Source: Colius striatus (lineage: Eukaryota > Chordata > Aves > Coliiformes > Coliidae). From it: DNA of 64,000 nucleotides. The DNA lies in the NCBI RefSeq assembly GCF_028858725.1, contig NC_084762.1, forward strand, positions 2,675,374-2,739,373. The letters are read 5' to 3'. Below, one piece after another: positions 1 to 10,310 of the stretch. Position 1 is the first letter of the stretch; each line of letters opens with the position of its first letter. Both the position numbers and the translations under genes were made by a program. The notes under the pieces were generated by a model. The model made no database searches and was not told where the DNA came from. It worked only from the letters and a program-made list of their open reading frames with translations.

Positions 1-593
1 GAACAGAGGGAAGAAGAAGAAAAAAGCAGGAATAGAAACACATCACTTTGGAGCAATAGCACAAAAAGAGAGATGTTCAGGGGAAAATACCAGAGATGAA
101 AGCCTGGCCCCACTGAATTCCGGGATAAAACAGCCATTGGTTTCAACAGGGTCACGATCTCTGTCAAGATGTGAGTCTGGATTCACTTTTGAAGTAGGTG
201 TGGCCTAAGAGCAGGAGGGAACCATTAACAAGAACATAAAATGCATCTTTCCCTCCTGAACAGCCCATTGTGTGTTTCATTTTACATTGCCAGCAACTAC
301 AAGAAGGGCAGCAGTGGTTTCAAAACCCATCTATCTAGGTACACCCTAGGTTTCACCACGTTCTCCTCTCTCTTATCTCTGTATCACAGTGACATCATTC
401 TTTGGTGGTTACTGGTGGTGGATGGGATGACAGCACAGACACAAAGGTTCTGTTACGCATCAGAACTGTATGAATTTCGTGACAAGACTCGTCATACACA
501 AACCAGCATCACACATCCAGAAGCACAGGGATTCGTACTACCCCAGGGAAACTGTGATGACATACTGCATGCTTAGATTTGTATTTATGTGTT
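1..593. other. Unassigned non-coding sequence, left edge
   Basis: No gene, splice-bounded exon or recognised repeat is visible here. The first 30 bases are purine-rich (runs of GA and A). A 111-codon open frame at 241-576 on the plus strand has no family resemblance and no convincing flanking splice signals, so I treat it as chance. The stretch ends where CR1 sequence begins. Confidence 0.5.
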
Positions 594-908
594 ATCACAG
601 AATCCCAGGATGGTGGGGGCTGGAAGAGCCCTGCAGAGCTGCTGCAGCCCCAGCCCCTGCTAAAGCAGGTTCCCCTCAATCAGGGGGCACACGAACATGT
701 CCAGGCAAGTTTGGAAACCTCCCGAGAAGGAGCCTCCACACCCTTCCTGGGCAGCCTGGGCCAGGGCTCCCTCACCTCAGCACCAAACAAGTTTCTCCTC
801 CTGTGCCAGGGGCACTGCCTATGTTTCAGGTTGTGCCCTTTACCCCTTGTCCTGTCACCAGCCAACAACACAACAACAACTGGCCCCATCCTCTCCATAT
901 CTGACCTT
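594..908 (-). mobile_element. CR1 LINE fragment, 3' part, degraded
   Basis: Read on the minus strand this is the 3' region of a CR1 non-LTR retrotransposon. The plus strand opens with TCACAGAATCCCAGGATGG, the complement of the CR1 3' terminus, and continues through the usual landmarks: a 'ccaggcaagtttggaa' block, 'gaaggagcctccacacc', 'gggcagcctgggccagggc', and the region matching 'ccccttgtcctgtcac'. It is 5'-truncated, as is normal for CR1. Several small substitutions and a short AAC-rich insertion near 865-882 suggest an older copy. The open frames inside it on both strands are by-products of the repeat and not genes. Confidence 0.88.
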
Positions 909-3900
909 TAGGGACTGATCAGCATTGATAAGGTCAAATGATTGATAAGGTTATGCTTGTGTCTCATATCAGCATTCACACACCCGTGCACCGCATTCCT
1001 GGGTGTATGGGCTCACTCAGTCACAGATGCAGGGAAGGCTTCAATGTGGGAGCTACAACCACATTGCTCCTGGATGACATGCCCATCATACAGGATTTGT
1101 TTCTGTGTTAATGGATCACAGAAAAAATAAATCTTGTAAGGATTATTTTAATTTGTAAACCATTTGTATTCCCTACTGCATTGCAATAAAAGGAACGTGC
1201 CAACTGCCAGTCCTTAGAGAAACACAAGACACCTCCTCGCACTTCGGGTTTGGAATCAGAACTGAAACACATTTGGCACAAAAGAACTGATCTTTAGGGA
1301 CCTGGCAGGAGGTGAAGGCAGGGAGAACACTCACTCCTCGTGGCTGTAACCCATCTAGATGTGTTGCTCTACATCCTGTATCCTCTGATCATTTGCAGGA
1401 AGTTGCAATGAGATCACAAATCCCTGAGCAGCCAGGACTCTGAGGTCAGGAACAGCCCGAGCAGCGCAGCCACCTCACAGCTGCAAAGGGAGGCAGGATT
1501 CGGGGTCTTTTGCTGGGGAAAAAAAACCCCTCAAAACCTTATTGCCTGCATATGCTACCAGTAAATCAGCACTCACTGAGCCACCCTGGAGCATGAAACT
1601 CAGTATAATAGGTCTTTCATAGCTCACAGGAGAGGTCATGGCACAAGAATGCTGAACAATACAACACAATCTTTTGTAGGTAAGCAACTTCAAGGTAGGA
1701 GGTGTAAGTTGTTGCAACAATAGAAACCTCAGAGGAGATGATCAGAAAATGATTAACGTGTTTTCTTGGGAGGAATGTGCACAATTGACAGTATTTTCAA
1801 CACACACATGCATTTTTAACTCCTCTGGTATTCTGTTTCTTATGCATTATACACACACTGAGCTCAGAGTTTGGGTTTGTCTCACTAAGTCTCTATTTCT
1901 GCTACTTATAATTACTTAAAGCACCATCATCAGATTATTCACACATCCGTTTGTTTGGAATAACTCCTAATAAAGAGACTTTCAGAAGAGTAACCCATTG
2001 TTGAATGCAACTTCTGGAGCACTGCATCTCTTATATTTCATATGTCACTTGGTGGTTTGTTAAACCGTGCAGTTTGGTGTTTGTTTCACATGTTCACTGC
2101 ACTGCAATCCCAAACAATAAAGGTACAACTCTCCTCCACAGATGAAACTCATACAACGCTACACACTCATTTGGATTTGCTGGAGCCTGATTTAATATCC
2201 CAGGTGAACTGGATGAAGCTACAACTGGCTGCAACCAACTAGGGCAAGAACCTCGGCAGACAATTGCACACAAAGGCTGGCTGTTGCCCAGCATCCTGAA
2301 AGCAAAGTTGGGGTTTTATTCCTTTTTTCCCTAAGGGACTGATTTCCATGGCAGCTCTTCCCTTCTGTTAGGAGAGAGGCTGCCCACCTGGGTATCAGCC
2401 ACCGAGGAGCCACTGAGACAGGCTGAATCAGGCCATACTCTGGCCATCGCTTTTCTCTTATCATTGGAACGACTTCATCCCAGTGAAAGCAACTGAGGGG
2501 AAGCTCAGCAGACAACACGACACAGAGCTATGTTTGGAAGTGAAAACCACAGCCCAGCTGGGAAGCTACAGCTTTACAGGATCGATAAATGGTGCTTTGA
2601 TCAAGAGAAGTGGGACCAAACCTGCAGTGTCATTTTCTGGAGCCACCTCTGGCAACAGCCAAGAACACAATACTGGGCATCCACTGGTGCCTCTCTTCAC
2701 TTCTCTACAACGCTGTCACTCCGTGGGACCATCAAGAAGGCTCAGAGAAGGAAGCGGTGTGAGTTTCAGCAATGAATCGAGGCCAGGAAGGACACCTAGG
2801 AAATTCAAGTCTGTATGAACAGAATGCTTTGCCTCGGCCACAACACCCATTCAAATGCACATCTCTGTGTCCAGTTGCTTCTTCTTCCTACCTTCCTGAG
2901 AAACTCCAGAGGCAGGAGGGCTGTGGCCAGAGCCTGCTGGCCCTCCAAAGGCTCTGTCCTTCATCCAAGTACTTCAAACCAAACAGTTTCAGACACAAAC
3001 GACCTCACTGCTTTTCAGCACCGAGCCTCAGTTTTACATTGTGCCCTCCTGAAGACTTCTCTGTCCCTCTCCCCCGTCCCCAACAGCCTCTCGCTTTGTC
3101 AATTCCCAAACCTTCGAGTGCGACATCGCGACCCTTCACCATGGAAAATTCATTTCAAATTATAAGCGCTACGACATTGTAACTTCTTTGCATGGTAAAG
3201 GATCACGCAGAAGGGAATTGTGGTTTAAACAAAGATCATCTATAATTAGTGGTAATAACAAAGGAAATATTCATAATTACATCAAAGGTTTCTTCGCTCA
3301 GCATTGTTTTTATTTGCTTCCTGAGGGAGCACAGGGTTCTCTGAAAAGACAACGCTATTTTAGGTGGCTGTAGACAAATTAAAAAGGGCCCATCTACAGA
3401 ATCCAACTCAAAACCAGAGCCTGAGATACTCCAAAACCCAGAAGAAGTTCTGTAATTAGTGGGATTACAGGCCAGGCATCAGCTCCCTGCTCCCATGGGG
3501 ATGTGCTGCTGGTACCTCTGTAGTATGTAAACACCTTTCCAGATGAAGATGACACACAACACTGCAGCATACCCCGGGAGACGTAGTCTGGGGATTCATT
3601 CCACTCACCAACATAAACACAGGACTAATTTTGTGAAGTACAGATAGCTAAAAATAGCCAAGAGTAACGTTATGCAATGAAACCTGGTGTATGTTTCCCC
3701 TTCCCAGATGACAGAATCTGACATAGCTTCAAGTAGAAGGAGGCGACAGTCTGACCAGAACACCAAATACATTCATTTCATTCCCTTCCAAAGACAGTGC
3801 ATTTGAATCTCCCATGCATTAAAGATGTGTGTCTGCTGCCTTATCATTTCAAGGGCTTAAATAGTACATGATGATCAAAAATTCACAGCACTTCTGCCCT

Positions 3901-3959
3901 CCCCCGGAAAAGGGAAAAAAATAGGTCAAAAATAAATGGAAACAAACTGTCTTCTGCTC
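909..3959. other. Non-coding stretch without recognisable repeats
   Basis: I see no CR1, LTR or tRNA-like element in this 3-kb stretch. Open frames of 60-136 codons occur (for example 2483-2818 and 2772-3182, plus strand), but they overlap in different frames, start at arbitrary methionines and lack convincing splice sites. Base composition is mixed, with a short A-rich patch near 3905-3920. It leads directly into the regulatory-looking block at 3960-4640. Confidence 0.5.
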
Positions 3960-4640
3960 CTTTTTGTGCATTTGAGAGAGAGGAGAGAGGAGAGGGGAAA
4001 AAAAAGAGATAAATCTGCATAATACTGAACCGAATCTCTTTAATTCCAGTCAGCTTTTATCGTTCAATCACCGAGGCTGGATGTGGAAAAATTCATGCTA
4101 ATTCCCCTTAGCAACAGCAGCAGCCTATGGAGGGGGGAGCCCCACGCCAGGCAGCTGCCAGGCAGCAAGAATAACTCTAAGTAGGTCAGGCTTGCCTTTC
4201 TAAAAATGCCACGGTCTGGTAACCCCAGTGTCCCGTCTGCCCAGCCTGCCCCACAGTAACCTCCCTCCCCGCCTGCCTCCGTGACACAATGACACAGTGC
4301 CCGCCGGGGCGTGTGGCTGCCCGGGGAAGGAAGGGCCCGAGGAAGGGCAGCATTAATCAGGCAGCCACGGCTGGCCCCCGGCGCTGAGCTCTGGAGATGG
4401 GGCCTGCATTAATGACTGGCTGTTTGACACCGACACAAACAGAGCCGCGGCTTCCACCCCGCTGGCCGTGCAGAATGCGCCCTTCTCATCGGGCGGCTTG
4501 TGCTTGCTCACTGAGCCCGAGATGGAAATCAAATAGCCCCAGACAACGGCAGCTTGTGTAACCTATTAATTAAAGTAAGTGTATTTAAATTAGGCTACAC
4601 ACCATTCAAAGAGCTATTGGTTTAACCCATGGAGTCACCT
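3960..4640. promoter_or_regulatory. Candidate conserved non-coding element or enhancer cluster
   Basis: A GC-rich, CpG-containing block stands in moderately AT-rich surroundings. It contains several homeodomain-type TAAT cores: ATTAATCA at 4352-4359, ATTAATGA at 4408-4415 and the palindrome TTAATTAA at 4566-4573. A homopurine tract lies at its left edge (3974-4009). No frame is open and spliced across it. Alternation of GC-rich sequence with intact TAAT sites and absence of transposons is typical of vertebrate developmental enhancers. That is inference; conservation itself cannot be seen from one sequence. An alternative is a small CpG-rich promoter. Confidence 0.4.
3974..4009. repeat. Homopurine tract, 36 bp
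   Basis: An uninterrupted run of G and A (GAGAGA/AGGAGAGG units followed by an A-rich end). Such tracts are low-complexity sequence and can adopt triplex structure; no function is implied. Confidence 0.8.
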
Positions 4641-5459
4641 CCTCCTACAAATTTGTGTTCACAGTCCAACAAATAAATAAACAAGACAACCCCACCTCCA
4701 CCCCCCCAGACCTCACCCTGCAGTTTGCATAAGGCAATCTACCTATCCTGGGGAATTAAAGAGAGACCCAAACAGAGCTGAACCACAACCAGCTTCACCA
4801 GCTCAGCTGGGAGCAGGGACCCACGCCACGCATCCAGCAACCAGCGGCTTCCGTGCAGGAAGGGCGATGGATGAAATCCCCAGCAACACCCTGTAGCCAT
4901 GGCATGGACAGTCAGAGCAGATCAAATACTCTCTGCAATCTCACTGCTCAAACACTCTCGAGCTGCCTGCACAGACCTAAAAATAACAGTGGAGGTCAGG
5001 AAGCTGCCAGTGGGGGTCTGGGCATGTGCCTTTAAGAGCACCGAGCCACGCGCATCCCTCCTCCCAGCAGCCCTGGGGACTTCTGTGTGGCTGCAAGATG
5101 CTCCATGAAGCCCCCTGCACATCCCCGCCTCTTACTCTCTACCAGAGAAAGCCTTAATATAAACCACACCAGACCCCAGGCGAGCCTTTCTCTGGGGTGG
5201 TATTTCAGTATGAAATCTGTGATGCCAGAAGAGAGCTTCGGCACGCTTGCTTTGTGTTTAATTACGCCCTTCCTTTGAAACACCTCCGTGCAGCTCGTCT
5301 CCGTGACACGCAGCTGCCTGTGCAGGATGGAGCTGGGAAAGCCATTTTCTAGATGGCTCATCTGCTGCTTTTTTGTTTTTACACTTTCACTGGGTGGACA
5401 CATGCCCTCTGACACGCTGATAATGCACTCGGCTGCTGCGGAATCCGGCAAGCCTTGCA
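4641..5459. other. Non-coding spacer between two regulatory-looking blocks
   Basis: There is no recognisable repeat and no splice-bounded exon. It has C-rich runs near 4690-4710 and ordinary mixed-composition sequence afterwards. A minus-strand open frame at 5032-5460 (142 codons) lacks domain features and overlaps plus-strand frames of similar quality, so I do not call it a gene. Confidence 0.45.
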
Positions 5460-5660
5460 CGTGTAATCCAGCCGCGTTTGATTTAGGAACACAGCGGATT
5501 CATTAATCCATTTAGCTCTCCCGTGTTTGATAACCAGGTTACGACCGTCTTCCTTTTGCTTTGTGGCACACATCACGTCGCTGTTCTTGGAGAGAGACAG
5601 TCACTGACGTAACCGTGGGCTCCTAATTACAAGCTGCTGACATTTTGCTCGGCTCTGCAG
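5460..5660. promoter_or_regulatory. Candidate conserved non-coding element with CRE-like and homeodomain sites
   Basis: This compact block contains a CRE-like TGACGTAA at 5605-5612, a TAATTA homeodomain palindrome at 5624-5629, and further TAAT cores near 5500-5510 ('cattaatcc'). CpG dinucleotides are retained across it, unusual for old neutral bird sequence outside islands. No coding frame explains the block. The calls rest on motif recognition only; evolutionary conservation is inferred, not measured. Confidence 0.35.
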
Positions 5661-6040
5661 CTTTGAAGCCGTGAGTTAAGAGTCTCTCTTCCTCCTCCTT
5701 GTTTGCTGCCGGAGTAAGAAGCATAGCACACTTTCAGAAAGGTATAGGAGTGGCATCAACCCCGCTTTTGCAGAGCCCGTCGTATCGCTGAGGGTGTTTT
5801 TCCTTTGAGCAAACAGAAAACTACAGTTTGGGAGTAATAAGACTCCTTTGCCCCCAGCACAAGAATGTTATCCAACAGCTGGCTAAATATAATCCGAAGG
5901 CACAGGGCTGCCTTTGTAGGCTGGGTAACAAACAGTGGAAGGAAGGGCCAGACAGGCGTCTCGCAGGGCAGCTCACCATGACTATCGGGAAATCCCCTCA
6001 TGCACATTTGAGGATGACATTATGCTCTATGGATTTGTAT

Positions 6041-6078
6041 AAAAGGAAAAAAGGGGGGAAAAAAAAAAAAAGGAAAGG
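6041..6078. repeat. Homopurine tract, 38 bp
   Basis: An uninterrupted A/G run containing G6 and A13 stretches. Low-complexity sequence; likely length-variable. Confidence 0.85.
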
Positions 6079-6855
6079 CAGAAACTCTGCTCTGTTTTCT
6101 CGGTAGGCAGCTGCTAGAAGCCATGCCAAGCCTCGCTGGCTGAGTACAGCACTTGTTTCCCCCCGTTTTCTGCATTGTTTGGACATGGTCAAGCCTAGCA
6201 GCCCACTAAACTCAATATGTGACCTGCTCTAAAAACACAGTCTCCTCCCCTCATGCAATAAAAACACGACACCCAGGGACATTTCAGAGCAGCGTATTGC
6301 CAAATGCGAGAGCTGCCTTTTCTCCACAGAAGAATCCTTTTTAATTAGAGGCTGAATTTGAAATTCTAAGGAACAAAACCCCCTCCCAAAAAGATCCATA
6401 AATATAACACTGAATATAAATGCTCAGTTGAGCATTTAGCCATCTGATGACTGTGGTAGCCAGCTGGCCCAGAAGTCATCTGGGATGCATTTATTTTGAT
6501 TAGATTGATCGTATTTCTATTTACAGTATAGGATTTTTCACCATACTGAATCCAGCTGTGTTTATAAAGACCGTAAGAAGGAGAAAAGGAAACCCCACAG
6601 CTTGTCTCAGGCACAGCACAGGAGACTCGGTGCTTCGAGGTGTCAAACGGAAAGGATCTGCTCTCGCAGTCCTTAAAAGCAATTCTGCCTACATCTGCTT
6701 TCGCCAAGTGCTGCCTCAACTGGGAAAGGGGTGCAGAGCTGTAGCTGAAAGCACAAGCTGCAATCGAGTCTGACCCAGCAAACTGGTCAGAAATGTCTTT
6801 CCTTCACGTCTCTACATGCTCACACGCACACAAAAGCACACAGGTACGTAGAGAA

Positions 6856-6874
6856 ACACACACACACACACACA
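6856..6874. repeat. (AC)n microsatellite
   Basis: A pure AC dinucleotide run of 19 bases, preceded by shorter imperfect CA-rich sequence from about 6830. A simple repeat and potentially polymorphic. Confidence 0.9.
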
Positions 6875-9097
6875 GAGTGCGTGGCTGCAGTTTCCCCCGG
6901 GGGTACCGCAGCAGCCACGCAGCTCATCACTTCTCTCCCTGACAGCACCAAGACTGTTCCAGCTACGCTTTCCAGTTCCCCCCTCATCCACGCTTTGCTT
7001 TGTTCACCAGTCCACAACTCATCCCCTCTGCAAGGAGAACCGGACAAACGGCGCTTGGCAGCTCCACTTCCTCCGCATCTGCCTTCGCTCGCTCTCTGCT
7101 GCTCCCATGGCTTTGCCTTCACAGGCAGACGCAACCGGTACCTTCTTTATCCATCTCCAGCACAGACGCTGAGGTGAAACCTGACTGCAGCGCTGTGGCT
7201 TCCCCATGTTAATCCTCTGGAGCAGCAGAGGCTGGATTCTTGCTGCTCGTCGAGCGCTGGATTACTTTATACAATATTTCTTTAAGCTTTCGCCCACCCC
7301 ATCCTAGATGAACATCCCTTCCTTTCTCCTCCCTCACGTTCCCCCCTCCAAAAAGAAAACCCCAAAATCATCACGTATCGCAACCCTTCGCTTCCAGAAC
7401 CAACAGAAAAACAGCCGCGTCTCCATCGCTGTTCTTCCTTAGCAATGTGCAGATGGGCGAGTTTCGAGTCAGCCAAGGAGGGGTGAGGCAGAGAGACTGC
7501 AGCAGCCCCAGCAGCAGCTGCCCAGGTACAGGGGGAAGAGAAGCAGGAGGCTGTGGGGAGCGGCGCGGCGGCAGAGCCAGAGCCAGGAGGAAAGGCAGTC
7601 CCGCTTCTTGCCAACGGTGCAGCTCTGTGCCTGCAGGAACGGAGAACAGGGAAGACCCAGAATTAAAAATAAAAGCCAAAACAGTTCGAGGAGGAACAAT
7701 AAACTCTAATAAATTACTGTAACTTTATTTCTTTGGGCTTTGGGGTTTCTTTTTTTCCGGACCGGAGTGTCTCTTTTCCTCTCCTTCCTCAAAGTCTCCT
7801 GTGTTGCTGGATGCTACTGTCCAAGAGTGCAGAGTCACAAAGGCTCACTCTCCAAAGCGCAGGGAGACCAGCATCACATGAGAAACCACATGACTCGCCC
7901 AAATCGGATGCTGATGTGGTCCCACTGTTTCGCTCAGGAGGGAGGGGGGAAACAAGTCTCTCCCGAAACCTGCCCCTCTCTAGCGGTCAGGAAGAATTTC
8001 CCTTTATAAGATGAGAGCAGAAAAAGACAGGCCAAAAATGAAATCTCTCCCTATCTCTCCATCTTCCCCACCAAAGCCTCAGGAGGCAGGAGAATGCTGT
8101 TCCACAGACACTAGCTGGATGGCAGCAATATTACTTCCAGGCTACGTTTATTCAAAGCTGATTGCACCGAAGTGAATTCCTGAAAAGCATACTCCACGTC
8201 TTCATCACATGAACGGGCTCGGAAAAACCAACTCCATTACCGTTCCCTGCAAGCTGCATCCAAAACCTGCCTTCTGAATAATTTACTGGAGACTAATAAG
8301 CTGTTTGCCAAGACCACTCCTTTCCCCACTCCTCAGCCCCACACGCTCTCGAGCGGCTACAGCCAGAAGCGGAGGGGCGTTCGCCGTGCTCACAACCAGT
8401 GATTTTAGCAAATGCATCGTCCCACAAAACAGTTGGGGGGAAAAAATATGAGCAGGAGGGGGTTTTATTCCCCCTGGTGCATGGACAAGGGAGGGCTCTC
8501 TCTGGATTGCGGATGGTGGCGATGTTTTCCTGACATTGCCGGCTCTGAAGCTTTCGATCCAAGTCAAGAAGCAAAGGCTCTCGCCTGCCAATTCCTGCAG
8601 AGGTGTTGTGCCACACGGTTTAACACAGAAAACATCTGGACAGCCCTGGCAGCCCCCCGAAATCCCAGCGTGCGGCTCCACGAGGCTGTTCGCCGTCAGG
8701 GCACCAAGCAGTTAACAGCCTTGGCTGTTTTACCATCTTGCCTATAGGAGCATGGAACCGAAGGACTGGTTCGCTCGAGAAACAAAAGCAACAAAAAGCT
8801 GACCTTGGTGATCGATGGAATTGCTGCTGCAGGAAGTTATCATCCAACAAACAGCAGGTTGGCAGCTCGGTTCACTCCTAACACTTGTTCACGTGACAGA
8901 GCAGGTGGCACAGTGTCCTCCATCCCCTTTGTCCACAAAAGCTGGGCATCCCCTGGCCGGGCTGCGCTCCCTGACACCGAAACCCCGCGCGGTGTGAGCG
9001 GAGGGAGATGGCTGCCGTGGATCCGCACAGCTGCTCCGCGCAGCATCCCAGCGCCAGCTCCCAACTTACGGGGTGGAGAGCCAGCACAGAATTCCCC

Positions 9098-9121
9098 AGG
9101 AGAGAGAAAAAGAGAGAGAGA
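9098..9121. repeat. GA-rich simple repeat
   Basis: A purine run of GGAGAGAG, AAAAAG and AGAGAGAG units. Low complexity; no function implied. Confidence 0.7.
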
Positions 9122-9613
9122 TGCCTACAGCACTCATATGGGGAAGCGCGATCGGAGCGAAACCCGAGTGCTCTTCCGTGCCGACTTCAACCTTCCCAAC
9201 TGTTCACGCAATAGCAGATTGCAAAAAATTTGCACAAGGCAGTTGGAGCTTGTTCTCATTGGCTCCGACTGGAAAGAGGCTTTGCAAGGGGCTGCACCCA
9301 GGAGTTGCCTAAATTCCACGTAGCATCCAGTTGTAGCACTCGCCTTGGGCGTGCCGGGAGAGCCGTGGGACTGTCTCCCCAGAAATCACAAGATCGCTGC
9401 AGCTACTCAGGGCCATTTTCACCTGTGGGGTTAATCATTTCAGCACTGGTGAATCTGTGCTGGGAAATTATATTGGTGCATCCAAACTCGGACTGCAGCT
9501 AATGGGTATAATACTGTAATTGGCGGTTGGCCTCCATTTTCCTAAGGAAGACCTTATTCCAACTGTAATGATTCTATGGTTTCCAGATGCTGTGCCAGCT
9601 AATATGGAGAATA

Positions 9614-9777
9614 AATCACAGAATCTTAAGGGTTGGAAGGGATCTGGAAAGCTCATCCAGTGCAACCCCCCTGCCAGAGCAGGACCACCTAGAGCAGGGC
9701 ACACAGGAATTCATCCAGGTGGGTTTGAATGTCTCCAGAGAAGGAGACTCATCTGGGCAGCCCCTTCCAGTGTTCCT
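9614..9777 (-). mobile_element. CR1 LINE 3' fragment, left arm of head-to-head pair
   Basis: On the plus strand the copy begins AATCACAGAATCTTAAGGG and GTTGGAAGGGATCTGG, the complement of a CR1 3' end, and runs through 'caggaattcatccaggtgggt' and 'gaaggagactc'. Compared with related copies in this window (13331, 36247) it has a short internal deletion after GAAGGAGACTC that removes the 'cacagccc' block. It is truncated at the CR1 5' side after 'cccttccagtgttcc'. A plus-oriented CR1 3' end follows only about 25 bases later. Confidence 0.92.
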
Positions 9778-9802
9778 TTATTCTCACAGAATAAAGGCTA
9801 TG

Positions 9803-9863
9803 GGTAACCTTTAGATGATCTTTCAAGGTCCCTTCAACCCTTAACATTCTATGATTCTGTGAT
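9803..9863 (+). mobile_element. CR1 LINE 3' terminal fragment, right arm of head-to-head pair
   Basis: About 60 bases match the CR1 3' end in plus orientation: TTAGATGATCTTTCAAGGTC, then a 'cccttcaaccc' block and the terminal octamer repeats ATTCTATG and ATTCTGTG. It faces away from the minus-strand copy just to its left, so both 3' ends point outward. Confidence 0.9.
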
Positions 9864-10130
9864 TTACTCAATCCAAAAGACAAAGTTACTGAGGCAAGGA
9901 CTCAGTGCAGAAAAACAGATAACTTCAAGGCTTTGGATCACAGGACAAGAGGAGCTGTCCTGGTGACCAGTCCCATTGTTCTTAACCTATAACAATTACA
10001 ATAGCATGGCTCAGAACAGCTTCGCATCCATTCTCACAAGTTCCTAAGACAGAGCTGCAGGAGTTCTCAACTCTGTGAGCTGATGATCTTTCTCACTTGC
10101 TAACAGTAGTTCATTTACCTGGTCTGATTC
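9864..10130. other. Short non-coding spacer between CR1 fragments
   Basis: No gene or repeat recognised. Confidence 0.5.
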
Positions 10131-10310
10131 AGAATCACAGCTCCATTAGTGGGAATGGTCCTCCAGAGGTCACCCAGTGAACACCCTGGTTATCATCAAC
10201 ATTACTCTGGGTCAGCTGCAACTTTGTCCTGTACACTCTCAGAGATGGAGGTTCTATAACCTCTCTGGGTAACCTCTTGCAGTGCTGCACCTCCCTCCCT
10301 GGGAAAATAA
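10131..10310 (-). mobile_element. Old degraded CR1 LINE fragment
   Basis: The start AGAATCACAG and phrases resembling the CR1 3' region on the minus strand ('atggaggttctataacctctctgggtaacctcttgcagtgctgcac') place this as a diverged CR1 copy. It differs much more from the other copies than they do from each other, so it is probably an older subfamily. The boundary at 10310 is approximate. Confidence 0.7.

Larger units (their letters stand above)
5661..9613. other. Repeat-poor non-coding stretch with GC-rich patches
   Basis: About 4 kb with no recognisable CR1. GC-rich patches with retained CpGs occur around 7500-7640 and 8930-9070. Low-complexity tracts are annotated separately. The longest open frame (8805-9323 plus, 172 codons) overlaps several other frames of similar length in the same GC-rich DNA, which is expected where stop codons are rare; it has no signal peptide, domain or convincing splice context. 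I call no gene here. Confidence 0.45.

Noticed and set aside
8805..9323. 172-codon plus-strand open frame, the longest in the window
   Set aside because: It lies in GC-rich DNA where stops are rare, overlaps several comparable frames on both strands, and has no domain, signal peptide or splice context.
9480..9582. Possible decayed CR1 3' end ending TGATTCTATGG
   Set aside because: Only the last few bases resemble CR1; the rest cannot be aligned by eye.
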